Shown here: positions 6,447 to 11,583 of the stretch, one piece after another
Layout of the letters: each line of letters begins with the position of its first letter
Numbering within the stretch: position 1 is the stretch's first letter
The notes under the pieces: model-generated
Told to the model about the DNA's origin: nothing
Database searches by the model: none
The model's input: the letters and a program-made list of their open reading frames with translations, nothing else
From: Bryobacterales bacterium
GTDB taxonomy: Bacteria > Acidobacteriota > Terriglobia > Bryobacterales > Bryobacteraceae
Length of the DNA: 11,583 nucleotides
Assembly (NCBI GenBank): GCA_016789785.1
Contig: JAEUQE010000260.1
Location: 1 to 11,583, forward strand
Direction: 5' to 3'
Translations under genes and position numbers: made by a program

Positions 6447-7454
6447 CTAGTCGACCCAATCGGCGAGAAAGATATTGAATTCGTAGCGGGACTTGGCGCC
6501 TTTGTCCGAACTGAAGACGAGTTTCTTGCCATCCGGAGAGAATTCCGGGAACGAGCTGAAACCGCCGAAACTGGTCACCTGCTCCAACCCGGAGCCATCC
6601 ACATTCATCAGATAGATCTCGAACTTGCGGCCGTCGCATTCGTGCTTGTTCGACGAGAAGATGATCTTCTTTCCATCAGGAGTGAATGAGGGGGCGAAGC
6701 TCGCGCAGCCGAAGTTGGTGAGTTGCTTCAGGTTCCTGCCGTTCGCATCCGCGATGAAGATCTCCATCTTCATGGGAGTGGTAAGGTTGTCCTTCAGCAG
6801 GTCCTTGTAACGAGTCATCGCCTCGCCGGAGGGATGATTCGCGCGCCACACCATCTTCTTGCCATCGCGTGAATAGAACGCGCCGCCATCATAGCCGGGA
6901 GTGCGAGTGAGTTGCTTCTTCCTTGAACCATCCAGCGCCATCTCCCACATGTCGAGATCGCCCGAGGCCATGGACGTGTAGAGGATCTTCTTCGTCTTGA
7001 AGTTGATGGTCGCCTCGGCATCGTAACCGGGAGCATCCGTCAGCTTCTTCACCAGCTTGCCTTCGTCGGTGACGAGGAAGATGTCGTAGGTTGGGTAGAC
7101 AGCCCACACATAGCCTTTGCTGCGATCGGGCGATGCGGGACAGGCATCGCCGCCCTCATGCGTGGATGCGTAGACGATGTGCTTGTTGTCCGGCATAAAG
7201 TAGCCGCAAGTGGTGCGGCCCTTGCCTGTCGAAACCATGCGCTGATCCGACCCATCCGCAGTCATCACGAAGATCTGATCGCACTGCAGTTTGTCGCGGG
7301 TGGATTGGAACACAATCCGCTTGCCGTCGGGCGCCCAGTAGGCTTCCGCGTTCTGTCCGCCGTTGGTCAACTGCGTCAGGTTCTTGAGGTGCTTGCCGGC
7401 ATCTTCCGCGAGGCAGACCGGCACAATGAGCAACATCGTCCACAGCCAGCGCAT
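6447..7454 (-). CDS. Exported PD40/TolB-like beta-propeller protein
   Basis: A 335-residue protein with a signal peptide (residues 1-16, MRWLWTMLLIVPVCLA, then ED) and repeated PD40 (WD40-like Tol) motifs: WAPDGKRIVFQS (40-51), MPDNKHIVYAS (87-97), SRDGKKMVWRA (195-205), TPDGKKIIFSS (258-268) and SPDGKKLVFSS (306-316). They alternate with blade-closing strands such as IFVMTADGSD and IYLMNVDGSG. This is a six-bladed TolB-type propeller without TolB's N-terminal domain, probably a periplasmic or extracellular binding platform; no catalytic domain is seen. Three Cys (C58, C83, C105) and C250/C273 could form disulfides after export. The start is ATG at 7452-7454, with AGGAAGGA about 11 nt upstream. 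It lies 6 bp after the methyltransferase gene and is very likely cotranscribed with it. Its ligand and any functional link are unknown. Confidence 0.85.
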   Translation of the reverse strand: MRWLWTMLLIVPVCLAEDAGKHLKNLTQLTNGGQNAEAYWAPDGKRIVFQSTRDKLQCDQIFVMTADGSDQRMVSTGKGRTTCGYFMPDNKHIVYASTHEGGDACPASPDRSKGYVWAVYPTYDIFLVTDEGKLVKKLTDAPGYDAEATINFKTKKILYTSMASGDLDMWEMALDGSRKKQLTRTPGYDGGAFYSRDGKKMVWRANHPSGEAMTRYKDLLKDNLTTPMKMEIFIADANGRNLKQLTNFGCASFAPSFTPDGKKIIFSSNKHECDGRKFEIYLMNVDGSGLEQVTSFGGFSSFPEFSPDGKKLVFSSDKGAKSRYEFNIFLADWVD

Positions 7455-7460
7455 CGGTGG

Positions 7461-8459
7461 CTAATTCCTTCCTTCGAAAAGATTCCGGCCCGCCACCAGT
7501 GCGCGCATCTTGCCATCGGCGACACTTCGCTGCAACATCCAGAATCCGCAATCGGGATGAATGTAAGGGATGCGCCCGATGCCGAGCACCTTCGTTGCAT
7601 GTTCGAGCCGTTGCGCAATCAGGTCAGCGCTCTCAATGCCGTTGTCCTTGATGTCGACGACGCCGAGTCCGAGACCGATCTTCGGATCAAGGTCGCGGAA
7701 CGCTTCAAGTTCGCCATAGCCGCGGCGCGCGAATTCGAGGACGAGATGATCCACGTGCAGACCATTCAGGAACGGCATCAAATCCTTCCAGAAGCCTTTC
7801 TGGACCGACTGTCCGCCGTAGTTGCCGAAGCAGATGTGCACCGCGCGGGTGTTCTTGATGCCGTCCAGCACATGGTTGATGGCGGTCAGCGCCCATTCAC
7901 GATCTTCCGGGTGTCCGCTGATGTTCGCTTCATCAATCTGGATGATCTTCGCGTCGATCCGCTCCATCTGCTTGCGAAGGACTTCCGCGATCGCCATGGC
8001 GACCTTCTCGCGGCTGCCATAGTGGCGGTCCGTAAGCACTTTGGTCAACATGTGCGGGCCAGTGCAGGTGAACTTCAACTGGCTGTGTGTGAGGCCCTTG
8101 GTGAACTGATAGTCGCGAGGCAGATTCAGCACGCCTTCCGTGATGGGACCGTGGACGATACCCGCGGGATCCGTGCGATAGGTCATGCCGGCGTCCCTGC
8201 GAAACTCGTCGATATCGGTGACAGAGAAGCGCGACCGAATCCCGTCCATCCGGGTGACAAAGTAGTCGATCATACCGTTGGTTTCCGGGTGCGAGGGATC
8301 AAAGCGATTCAACTCGCCGTCGGCAACCACGTCGATGCCCGCGAGTTCCTGCGTTTTGAGAACCACCATGATGGCGTCGCGCAACGCACCGCGGCTTGCA
8401 TCGCCGAGCAGCCAGTGCGGCGTGGGATAGCTGCCCACGACTGTTGTGTGAATGGACAT
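7461..8459 (-). CDS. Stand-alone MetE C-terminal-like (cobalamin-independent methionine synthase family) methyltransferase
   Basis: A 332-residue protein matching only the catalytic C-terminal barrel of cobalamin-independent methionine synthase (PF01717, COG0620); full MetE is about 750 residues. The zinc ligands are all present by pattern: H208 and C210 (VHICFGNYGG), E242 (LVLEFARRG) and C304 (HPDCGFWM). IQIDEAN at 173-179 matches the QIDEP loop that contacts homocysteine, and VGSYPTP at 8-14 matches the N-terminal GSxP loop. It is therefore expected to activate a thiol through zinc and transfer a methyl or alkyl group. Without the N-terminal domain, the methyl donor is unlikely to be bound as in MetE; short family members may use a corrinoid protein or another donor. 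The start is ATG at 8457-8459, with GAGG 3-4 nt upstream. It is first in an operon with the exported PD40 protein. Calling it metE would be too specific. Confidence 0.87.
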   Translation of the reverse strand: MSIHTTVVGSYPTPHWLLGDASRGALRDAIMVVLKTQELAGIDVVADGELNRFDPSHPETNGMIDYFVTRMDGIRSRFSVTDIDEFRRDAGMTYRTDPAGIVHGPITEGVLNLPRDYQFTKGLTHSQLKFTCTGPHMLTKVLTDRHYGSREKVAMAIAEVLRKQMERIDAKIIQIDEANISGHPEDREWALTAINHVLDGIKNTRAVHICFGNYGGQSVQKGFWKDLMPFLNGLHVDHLVLEFARRGYGELEAFRDLDPKIGLGLGVVDIKDNGIESADLIAQRLEHATKVLGIGRIPYIHPDCGFWMLQRSVADGKMRALVAGRNLFEGRN

Positions 8460-8520
8460 AACCCTCTATTCTCTCCCATCGGGGATTGGAAGCGCTTATC
8501 GGCGCTCAGGCGGTCACCCC

Positions 8521-8562
8521 GGCAGGTAGTAGGTACAAGGCCGAGGTAAAAACTACCTTGCC
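8521..8562. repeat. Bulged inverted repeat with AGGTA heptamers
   Basis: GGCAGGTAGT (8521-8530) pairs with ACTACCTTGCC (8552-8562): ten base pairs with one bulged base and a 21-nt loop. The loop begins with a second AGGTA spaced 7 bp from the first. No T-run follows in either direction, so it is not a standard terminator. It could be an operator, an RNA hairpin in the leader of the minus-strand operon, or a degraded heptamer array. Confidence 0.5.
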
Positions 8563-8564
8563 GC

Positions 8565-8617
8565 CGTGCCCGCCGTGCCCGCGACGTGCCGCTCTAAGTG
8601 GTTCGAATCACGGCACG
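8565..8617. promoter_or_regulatory. Cluster of CGTGCC / GGCACG sites, candidate activator-binding region
   Basis: CGTGCC occurs at 8565-8570, 8574-8579 and 8585-8590, and its inverse GGCACG at 8612-8617. The first two lie in a perfect tandem 9-mer (CCGCCGTGC twice, 8561-8578). The last two form a 7-bp inverted repeat CGTGCCG-N19-CGGCACG (8585-8617). The cluster ends about 20 bp upstream of the sigma-54-like promoter, a suitable place for an enhancer-binding protein. The assignment is inference. Confidence 0.45.
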
Positions 8618-8636
8618 AACCCCTTCGGCGGCGAGG

Positions 8637-8653
8637 TTGGCATGCTGCCTGCA
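8637..8653 (+). promoter_or_regulatory. Candidate sigma-54 (-24/-12) promoter for the OmpA-family gene
   Basis: TTGGCATG-CTGC-CTGCA fits the sigma-54 consensus YTGGCACG-N4-TTGCW with one mismatch in each half. The invariant GG (8639-8640) and GC (8651-8652) have the required 12-bp register. The predicted start is near 8664, giving a leader of about 96 nt before ATG at 8760. No competing sigma-70 promoter with correct spacing was seen on this strand. Confidence 0.5.
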
Positions 8654-8759
8654 TAAGAGAAGGCAAGCGACGCGCGGGCTGATCTTCGCCGCTGGAGGAG
8701 ACAATGCTGGGCCGGCGCGCACCCAAACAACTACAAGCAAACGAGAGGAGAGACTCGAA

Positions 8760-10442
8760 ATGCGTATTCTGACCACTTGCTGCCTGGCTGCGAGCATGCT
8801 CGCAGGACAGACGACATCCACTCCCATCACACCGGCCAACGCGGGCGAAACATTACCGGTGTTTCGCGTGAACGTGGTAGCTCGCACCATTCCCGCGATC
8901 AACTATCACCATCGCAACGGCGCCACCATGGTCGATCTCAAGGGCACCAACCTGATGCCGCAAGCAAAGGGCGAGGCCCGCGTGGAAAGCCGCGTCGGCT
9001 CCACGAAGATCGAATCGCGGTTCTCCAAGCTGGAGGCGCCAACGAAGTTTGGGCCAGAGTACCTCACCTACGTCCTGTGGGCAATCACACCCGAAGGCCG
9101 GGCGATGAACCTGGGCGAAGTGTTCCTGAATGACAACGACGACGACAATGCAAAGCTCCTTTCGACATCGGACATGCAGGCTTTCGGGTTGATTGTCACT
9201 GCAGAGCCATACTTCGCAGTGACACAGCCAAGTGACGTGGTGGTGATGGAGAACGTGATCCGCCGCGATACCACGGGCACGATTCAAGCGGTGAACGCGA
9301 AGTACGAATTGCTCCCGAAGGGTCAGTATGTTTCCAACGTGAAGCCATCGGGCGTGATTGCGATGCGGCGCGATGACCGCGTGCCCTTGCAGTTGCAGGA
9401 GGCGCAGAACGCCATCGAGATCGCGCGCTCGCAGGGCGCGGACAAATACGCCGCCGAAACATTTCAGCGCGCTCTTGTCGGATTGAAAAACGCGGAAGGC
9501 TACTTGCGCGGCAATGGCAACCGCAAGTCGCTGGATACGGTAGCTCGCGAAGCGACGCAGATGGCGGAAGACGCGCGCATTATCACCATTCGCCGCATTG
9601 AAGAAGAACGCCTGGCGGAGGAGCGGCGCCTCTCGGAAGAACGTCAGGCGAAGTCCGCCGCCGAGGCCGCGGAAGCCAAGCGCCGCAGCGAGATCGCGGC
9701 CGCGGAGGCGGAAGCCGCACGCAAGGCGAGTGAACAGGCGGAAGCGGAACGGCGCGCCGAAGCCGCTCGCCGCGCGCAGGCCGAAGCTGCGCAGAGAGAG
9801 GCGGATCGCATCCGGCAGGAAGCGGAAGCGGCCCGGCAGGCGGCGCTGGTGGAAGCCGATCGCGTGAAGCGGGAAGCGGAAGCCGCAAGGCAGGCAGCGC
9901 TGGCGGAACAGCAGAAAGCACAGGCGGAAGCCGAACTTGCGCGAAAGGAAGTGGAGAAGGCCAATCAACTTCGCGCGGAAGCAGAGCAGCGCCACACGCA
10001 GCTTCGCCAACAGTTGTTAAGCCAGTTGAATCTGATTCTCGAAACGCGCGACACCGCGCGCGGGCTCATCGTCAACATGTCCGATGTGTTGTTCGACACA
10101 GGCCGCTACACGCTGAAGCCGGGTGCGAGGGAGAAACTCGCTAAGATCTCGGGCATTTTGCTCGCTCATCCGGGACTCCGCATGGAGGTGGAAGGCCACA
10201 CCGACAGCGTGGGAAGCGATGACTATAACCAGAAACTCTCCGAGCAGCGCGCTTCCAGTGTCCGCGACTACCTGACGGCGCAGGGTGTCCCGGCCGCATC
10301 GATCTCGTCACGCGGATTCGGCGAATCGCGGCCCGTGGCAGGAAATGAGACGGCGGCCGGACGCCAGCAGAACCGCCGGGTGGAACTGGTTCTATCAGGT
10401 GACGTGATTGGCACGCCGGTACAGACTTCGCAGTTGCGTTAA
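8760..10442 (+). CDS. OmpA-family outer-membrane protein with long coiled coil
   Basis: A 560-residue exported protein. The signal peptide is about residues 1-15 (MRILTTCCLAASMLA). Residues 35-195 form a conserved-looking globular domain I cannot name (for example YVLWAITPEGRAMNLGEV at 104-121). Residues 210-273 resemble a DUF4398-type helical segment. Residues 275-425 are a continuous Ala/Glu/Arg/Gln coiled coil, TolA-like in composition. Residues 438-546 are an OmpA peptidoglycan-binding domain: SDVLFDTGRYTLKPGA, GHTDSVGSDDYNQKLSEQRA and GFGESRPVAGNETAAGRQQNRRVEL. The protein probably spans the periplasm and binds peptidoglycan through the C-terminus. I chose ATG at 8760-8762 because AGGAG lies 9 nt upstream and it gives a proper signal peptide; the frame is open to 8598 but the extension is not protein-like. 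It probably uses the sigma-54-like promoter and ends at the intrinsic terminator at 10491-10524. Confidence 0.9.
   Translation: MRILTTCCLAASMLAGQTTSTPITPANAGETLPVFRVNVVARTIPAINYHHRNGATMVDLKGTNLMPQAKGEARVESRVGSTKIESRFSKLEAPTKFGPEYLTYVLWAITPEGRAMNLGEVFLNDNDDDNAKLLSTSDMQAFGLIVTAEPYFAVTQPSDVVVMENVIRRDTTGTIQAVNAKYELLPKGQYVSNVKPSGVIAMRRDDRVPLQLQEAQNAIEIARSQGADKYAAETFQRALVGLKNAEGYLRGNGNRKSLDTVAREATQMAEDARIITIRRIEEERLAEERRLSEERQAKSAAEAAEAKRRSEIAAAEAEAARKASEQAEAERRAEAARRAQAEAAQREADRIRQEAEAARQAALVEADRVKREAEAARQAALAEQQKAQAEAELARKEVEKANQLRAEAEQRHTQLRQQLLSQLNLILETRDTARGLIVNMSDVLFDTGRYTLKPGAREKLAKISGILLAHPGLRMEVEGHTDSVGSDDYNQKLSEQRASSVRDYLTAQGVPAASISSRGFGESRPVAGNETAAGRQQNRRVELVLSGDVIGTPVQTSQLR
9798..9902 (+). 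repeat. Tandem 54-bp coding repeat in the coiled coil
   Basis: Two neighbouring units encode EADRIRQEAEAARQAAL (residues 347-363) and EADRVKREAEAARQAAL (365-381), offset by 18 codons. The DNA differs at several positions, many synonymous, so the duplication is not recent. It lengthens the helical rod by 18 residues. Confidence 0.75.
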
Positions 10443-10490
10443 TTGGTTTCCCTAACCGATCTGTGGCTTTCGCTCGCGCAAGCCTCCTTC

Positions 10491-10524
10491 GCGGGGGACG
10501 TCCAAAACGTCTCCCGCTCTTTTT
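10491..10524 (+). terminator. Intrinsic (rho-independent) terminator after the OmpA gene
   Basis: GCGGGGGACGT (10491-10501) pairs with ACGTCTCCCGC (10507-10517): eleven base pairs with one G-U, closing a CCAAA loop, followed directly by TCTTTTT (10518-10524). It lies 49 bp after the OmpA stop codon and 34 bp before the kdsC ATG, so it separates the two transcription units. Confidence 0.92.
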
Positions 10525-10550
10525 GTTTGAAGGCGCGTGTTCGCTAACAT
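10523..10550 (+). promoter_or_regulatory. Candidate kdsC promoter overlapping the terminator T-run
   Basis: TTGTTT (10523-10528) and TAACAT (10545-10550), 16 bp apart, are modest matches to -35 and -10 boxes (3/6 and 4/6). The predicted start is within a base or two of the kdsC ATG at 10558, which has no Shine-Dalgarno. This fits leaderless transcription. The -35 box shares its first T bases with the preceding terminator. Confidence 0.35.
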
Positions 10551-10557
10551 AGTTCCG

Positions 10558-11097
10558 ATGAACCTTCATGAACTCGCCTCACGCGTGCGGCTTCTGCTGA
10601 TGGATGTCGACGGCGTGATGACCGACGCCAAGCTATACAACGTCCCCGGTCCCGACGGAAAGATGTATGAGACCAAGGGCTTCGACGCGCAGGACGGTAT
10701 CAGCTTGCAGTGGCTGAGCTGGTATGGAATCAAGACGGGGCTGATCAGCGGCCGCGTTTCGCCGGCAACGGAAGAGCGCGCCAGGCAATGCAAGTTCAGC
10801 TATATCTACCAGGGTCACATTGAGAAGATTCCGATTCTCGAAGAGATTCTCGCCGATGCGAAGATTGACCGTTCGCAGGTTGCCTATATCGGCGATGATC
10901 TGACCGATGTGGTGGTGATGCGTCGCGTGGGACTCACGGTTGCGACGGCGAACGCGCGGCCGGAAGTGAAGAAGGTTGCCCATATGGTGACTGCACAACC
11001 GGGCGGAAACGGTGCGGTGCGCGAAGTGGCCGAGTTGATCCTGAAAGCGCAGGGTCACTGGGCGGAGTTGCTGAAGAAGTACGAAATCGAAGGCTAG
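10558..11097 (+). CDS. kdsC: KdsC-type 3-deoxy-D-manno-octulosonate-8-phosphate phosphatase
   Basis: A 179-residue capless HAD phosphatase of the KdsC family, which releases phosphate from Kdo-8-phosphate in the cytoplasm during Kdo synthesis for LPS. The HAD motifs are DVDGVMTD (16-23; nucleophile Asp16, acid Asp18), SGR (64-66), Lys90 in GHIEKIP, and GDD (112-114). The family C-terminal loop GGNGAVREV is at 149-157. Length agrees with E. coli KdsC (about 188). The loop after motif I (NVPGPDGKMYETKGFD) is a few residues longer than in E. coli. I chose ATG at 10558; the in-frame GTG at 10537 has a GAAGG only 3 nt away and would add MFANIVP, which has no family support, but it cannot be excluded. 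It is followed after 4 bp by a membrane glycosyltransferase-like gene. Related nonulosonate phosphatases are an alternative substrate class. Confidence 0.9.
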   Translation: MNLHELASRVRLLLMDVDGVMTDAKLYNVPGPDGKMYETKGFDAQDGISLQWLSWYGIKTGLISGRVSPATEERARQCKFSYIYQGHIEKIPILEEILADAKIDRSQVAYIGDDLTDVVVMRRVGLTVATANARPEVKKVAHMVTAQPGGNGAVREVAELILKAQGHWAELLKKYEIEG

Positions 11098-11101
11098 GGC
11101 A

Positions 11102-11583
11102 TTGCTGGAACTGGGGCGGGTGGTCGCAGGAGCGGTGCTGCCGGTTGCGGCCGCATGGTCGCTCGGACGCTGGCTGCTGCGGCGATTCGCCCCGCCGGGA
11201 TTGATACTGCCGGGAGTGATGCACTTCGTCTGTGGATCGGCGCTGCTGAGTGCAATGATCTTCGGACTGGCGGTGATGGGCATCGCGCGTCCTGCCGTGC
11301 TGACCGGCGTTGCGATGTTGTGTCTGACACCGCTTTGGTTTGACCGGCCTCGATTCGCGAAACCAGCGTTGCCGCCTTTGTGGAGCGCGATTCCCATGGT
11401 GGCATTCGGCGCGCTCTACCTGATTCATGCGCTGGCGCCCGAAATACAGACGGATGCACTGAACTATCACCTGATGCTGCCGGTGGAAGCGGGGCGAACC
11501 GGCGGCTTTCCGCAGTCCATCAGCTTCTACAACCTGATTCCGCAGGGCATGGAGACGCTGTTTGCGCTCGCCTACGCAGTGGG
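11102..11583 (+). CDS. Multi-pass membrane protein, glycosyltransferase-39-like, N-terminal part
   Basis: The frame is open from TTG at 11102 to the window edge (160 codons). TTG is chosen because GAAGG (11089-11093) lies 8 nt upstream and an in-frame TGA at 11072 excludes much earlier starts; GTG at 11117 is another option. The visible part has about four membrane helices (roughly residues 5-25, 33-60, 63-80 and 93-112). After the last comes a loop with QTDALNYHLMLPVEAG (Asp118, Tyr122, His123) and NLIPQGMETLF. An Asp near a YH-L-P motif in the first periplasmic loop is typical of GT-C/GT39-type enzymes that use lipid-linked sugars, or of related membrane proteins. It follows kdsC by 4 bp and is probably cotranscribed, consistent with LPS or glycan assembly. 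The C-terminal two-thirds are missing, so the assignment is tentative. Confidence 0.7.
   Translation, partial: MLELGRVVAGAVLPVAAAWSLGRWLLRRFAPPGLILPGVMHFVCGSALLSAMIFGLAVMGIARPAVLTGVAMLCLTPLWFDRPRFAKPALPPLWSAIPMVAFGALYLIHALAPEIQTDALNYHLMLPVEAGRTGGFPQSISFYNLIPQGMETLFALAYAV

Larger units (their letters stand above)
8460..8759. promoter_or_regulatory. 300-bp divergent intergenic regulatory region
   Basis: This separates the methyltransferase operon (minus) from the OmpA gene (plus). From left to right it holds: the short purine-rich leader of the minus-strand gene; a bulged hairpin at 8521-8562; a CGTGCC site cluster at 8565-8617; a sigma-54-like promoter at 8637-8653; and an untranslated leader ending in the AGGAG at 8746-8750. 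The frame of the OmpA gene is open through most of it (from 8598), but that extension has no signal peptide and is not supported. No clear sigma-70 promoter for the minus-strand gene was found. Confidence 0.6.

Noticed and set aside
7158..8549. 463-residue open frame on the plus strand opposite the methyltransferase and PD40 genes
   Set aside because: It is antisense to two well-supported genes with recognisable motifs; long open antisense frames are expected at this GC content. No domain or ribosome binding site is visible.
8598..8611. tRNA T-arm-like sequence GTGGTTCGAATCAC
   Set aside because: GGTTCGAATC matches a T-loop, but positions 52-62 and 51-63 do not pair. I could not build an acceptor, D or anticodon arm around it on either side, so it is not a tRNA gene and I see no attachment-site evidence.
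8598..8759. N-terminal extension of the OmpA protein by 54 residues from GTG at 8598
   Set aside because: It lacks a signal peptide, would bury the real one at 8760, covers the candidate promoter, and has no Shine-Dalgarno comparable to the AGGAG before 8760.
8853..10010. 385-residue minus-strand open frame opposite the OmpA gene
   Set aside because: Its Arg/Leu/Phe-rich repetitive sequence is the mirror of the Ala/Glu/Arg coiled-coil codons. The plus strand has the clear domains.

Overview
The window looks like chromosomal DNA of a GC-rich Gram-negative bacterium, most likely an acidobacterium of the Solibacter/Bryobacter type. I infer this from the gene content: a propeller-phosphoesterase fusion, a Tat-exported amidohydrolase, exported PD40 propellers, an OmpA protein with a long Ala/Glu/Arg coiled coil, and signal peptides ending in LQA-Q. 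No rRNA or other taxonomic marker is present, so this is an inference. There are nine genes (two cut by the window edges) and no recognisable phage, plasmid, transposase or CRISPR.

Layout. (1) 2-1420 (+) is the C-terminal part of a YncE-like propeller/phosphoesterase. (2) 1421-1823 is a non-coding, repeat-rich stretch between converging genes. Its ends are inverted heptanucleotide arrays and it holds two diverged copies of a roughly 130-150 bp unit. (3) A minus-strand pair, amidohydrolase (2468-3352) then alpha/beta hydrolase (1824-2486), overlaps by 19 bp. (4) hrpB (3386-5803, +) is transcribed divergently only 33 bp away, apparently from a symmetric -10 box shared by both directions. (5) 5884-6432 (+) is a small secreted or membrane protein of unknown function whose N-terminus is encoded by a heptamer repeat array. 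(6) A minus-strand pair, stand-alone MetE-C-like methyltransferase (7461-8459) then exported PD40 propeller (6447-7454), is separated by 6 bp. (7) 8460-8759 is a 300-bp divergent regulatory region with a hairpin, a cluster of CGTGCC sites and a sigma-54-like -24/-12 promoter facing the OmpA gene. (8) On the plus strand come the OmpA-family protein (8760-10442), a strong intrinsic terminator (10491-10524), a KdsC-type phosphatase (10558-11097) and, 4 bp later, the beginning of a multi-pass glycosyltransferase-39-like protein (11102 to the edge).

How they work together. The right-hand genes concern the cell envelope: OmpA anchors the outer membrane to peptidoglycan, KdsC makes Kdo for LPS, and the GT39-like protein probably adds sugar from a lipid carrier. 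The left and middle genes are catabolic or housekeeping and do not form one pathway. No clearly new multi-gene system is visible. The most unusual material is non-coding: the 1427-1804 repeat element, the heptamer arrays seen at several intergenic sites and once inside a gene, the sigma-54-like regulatory region, and promoters that place transcription starts at or very near the start codons of hrpB and kdsC.
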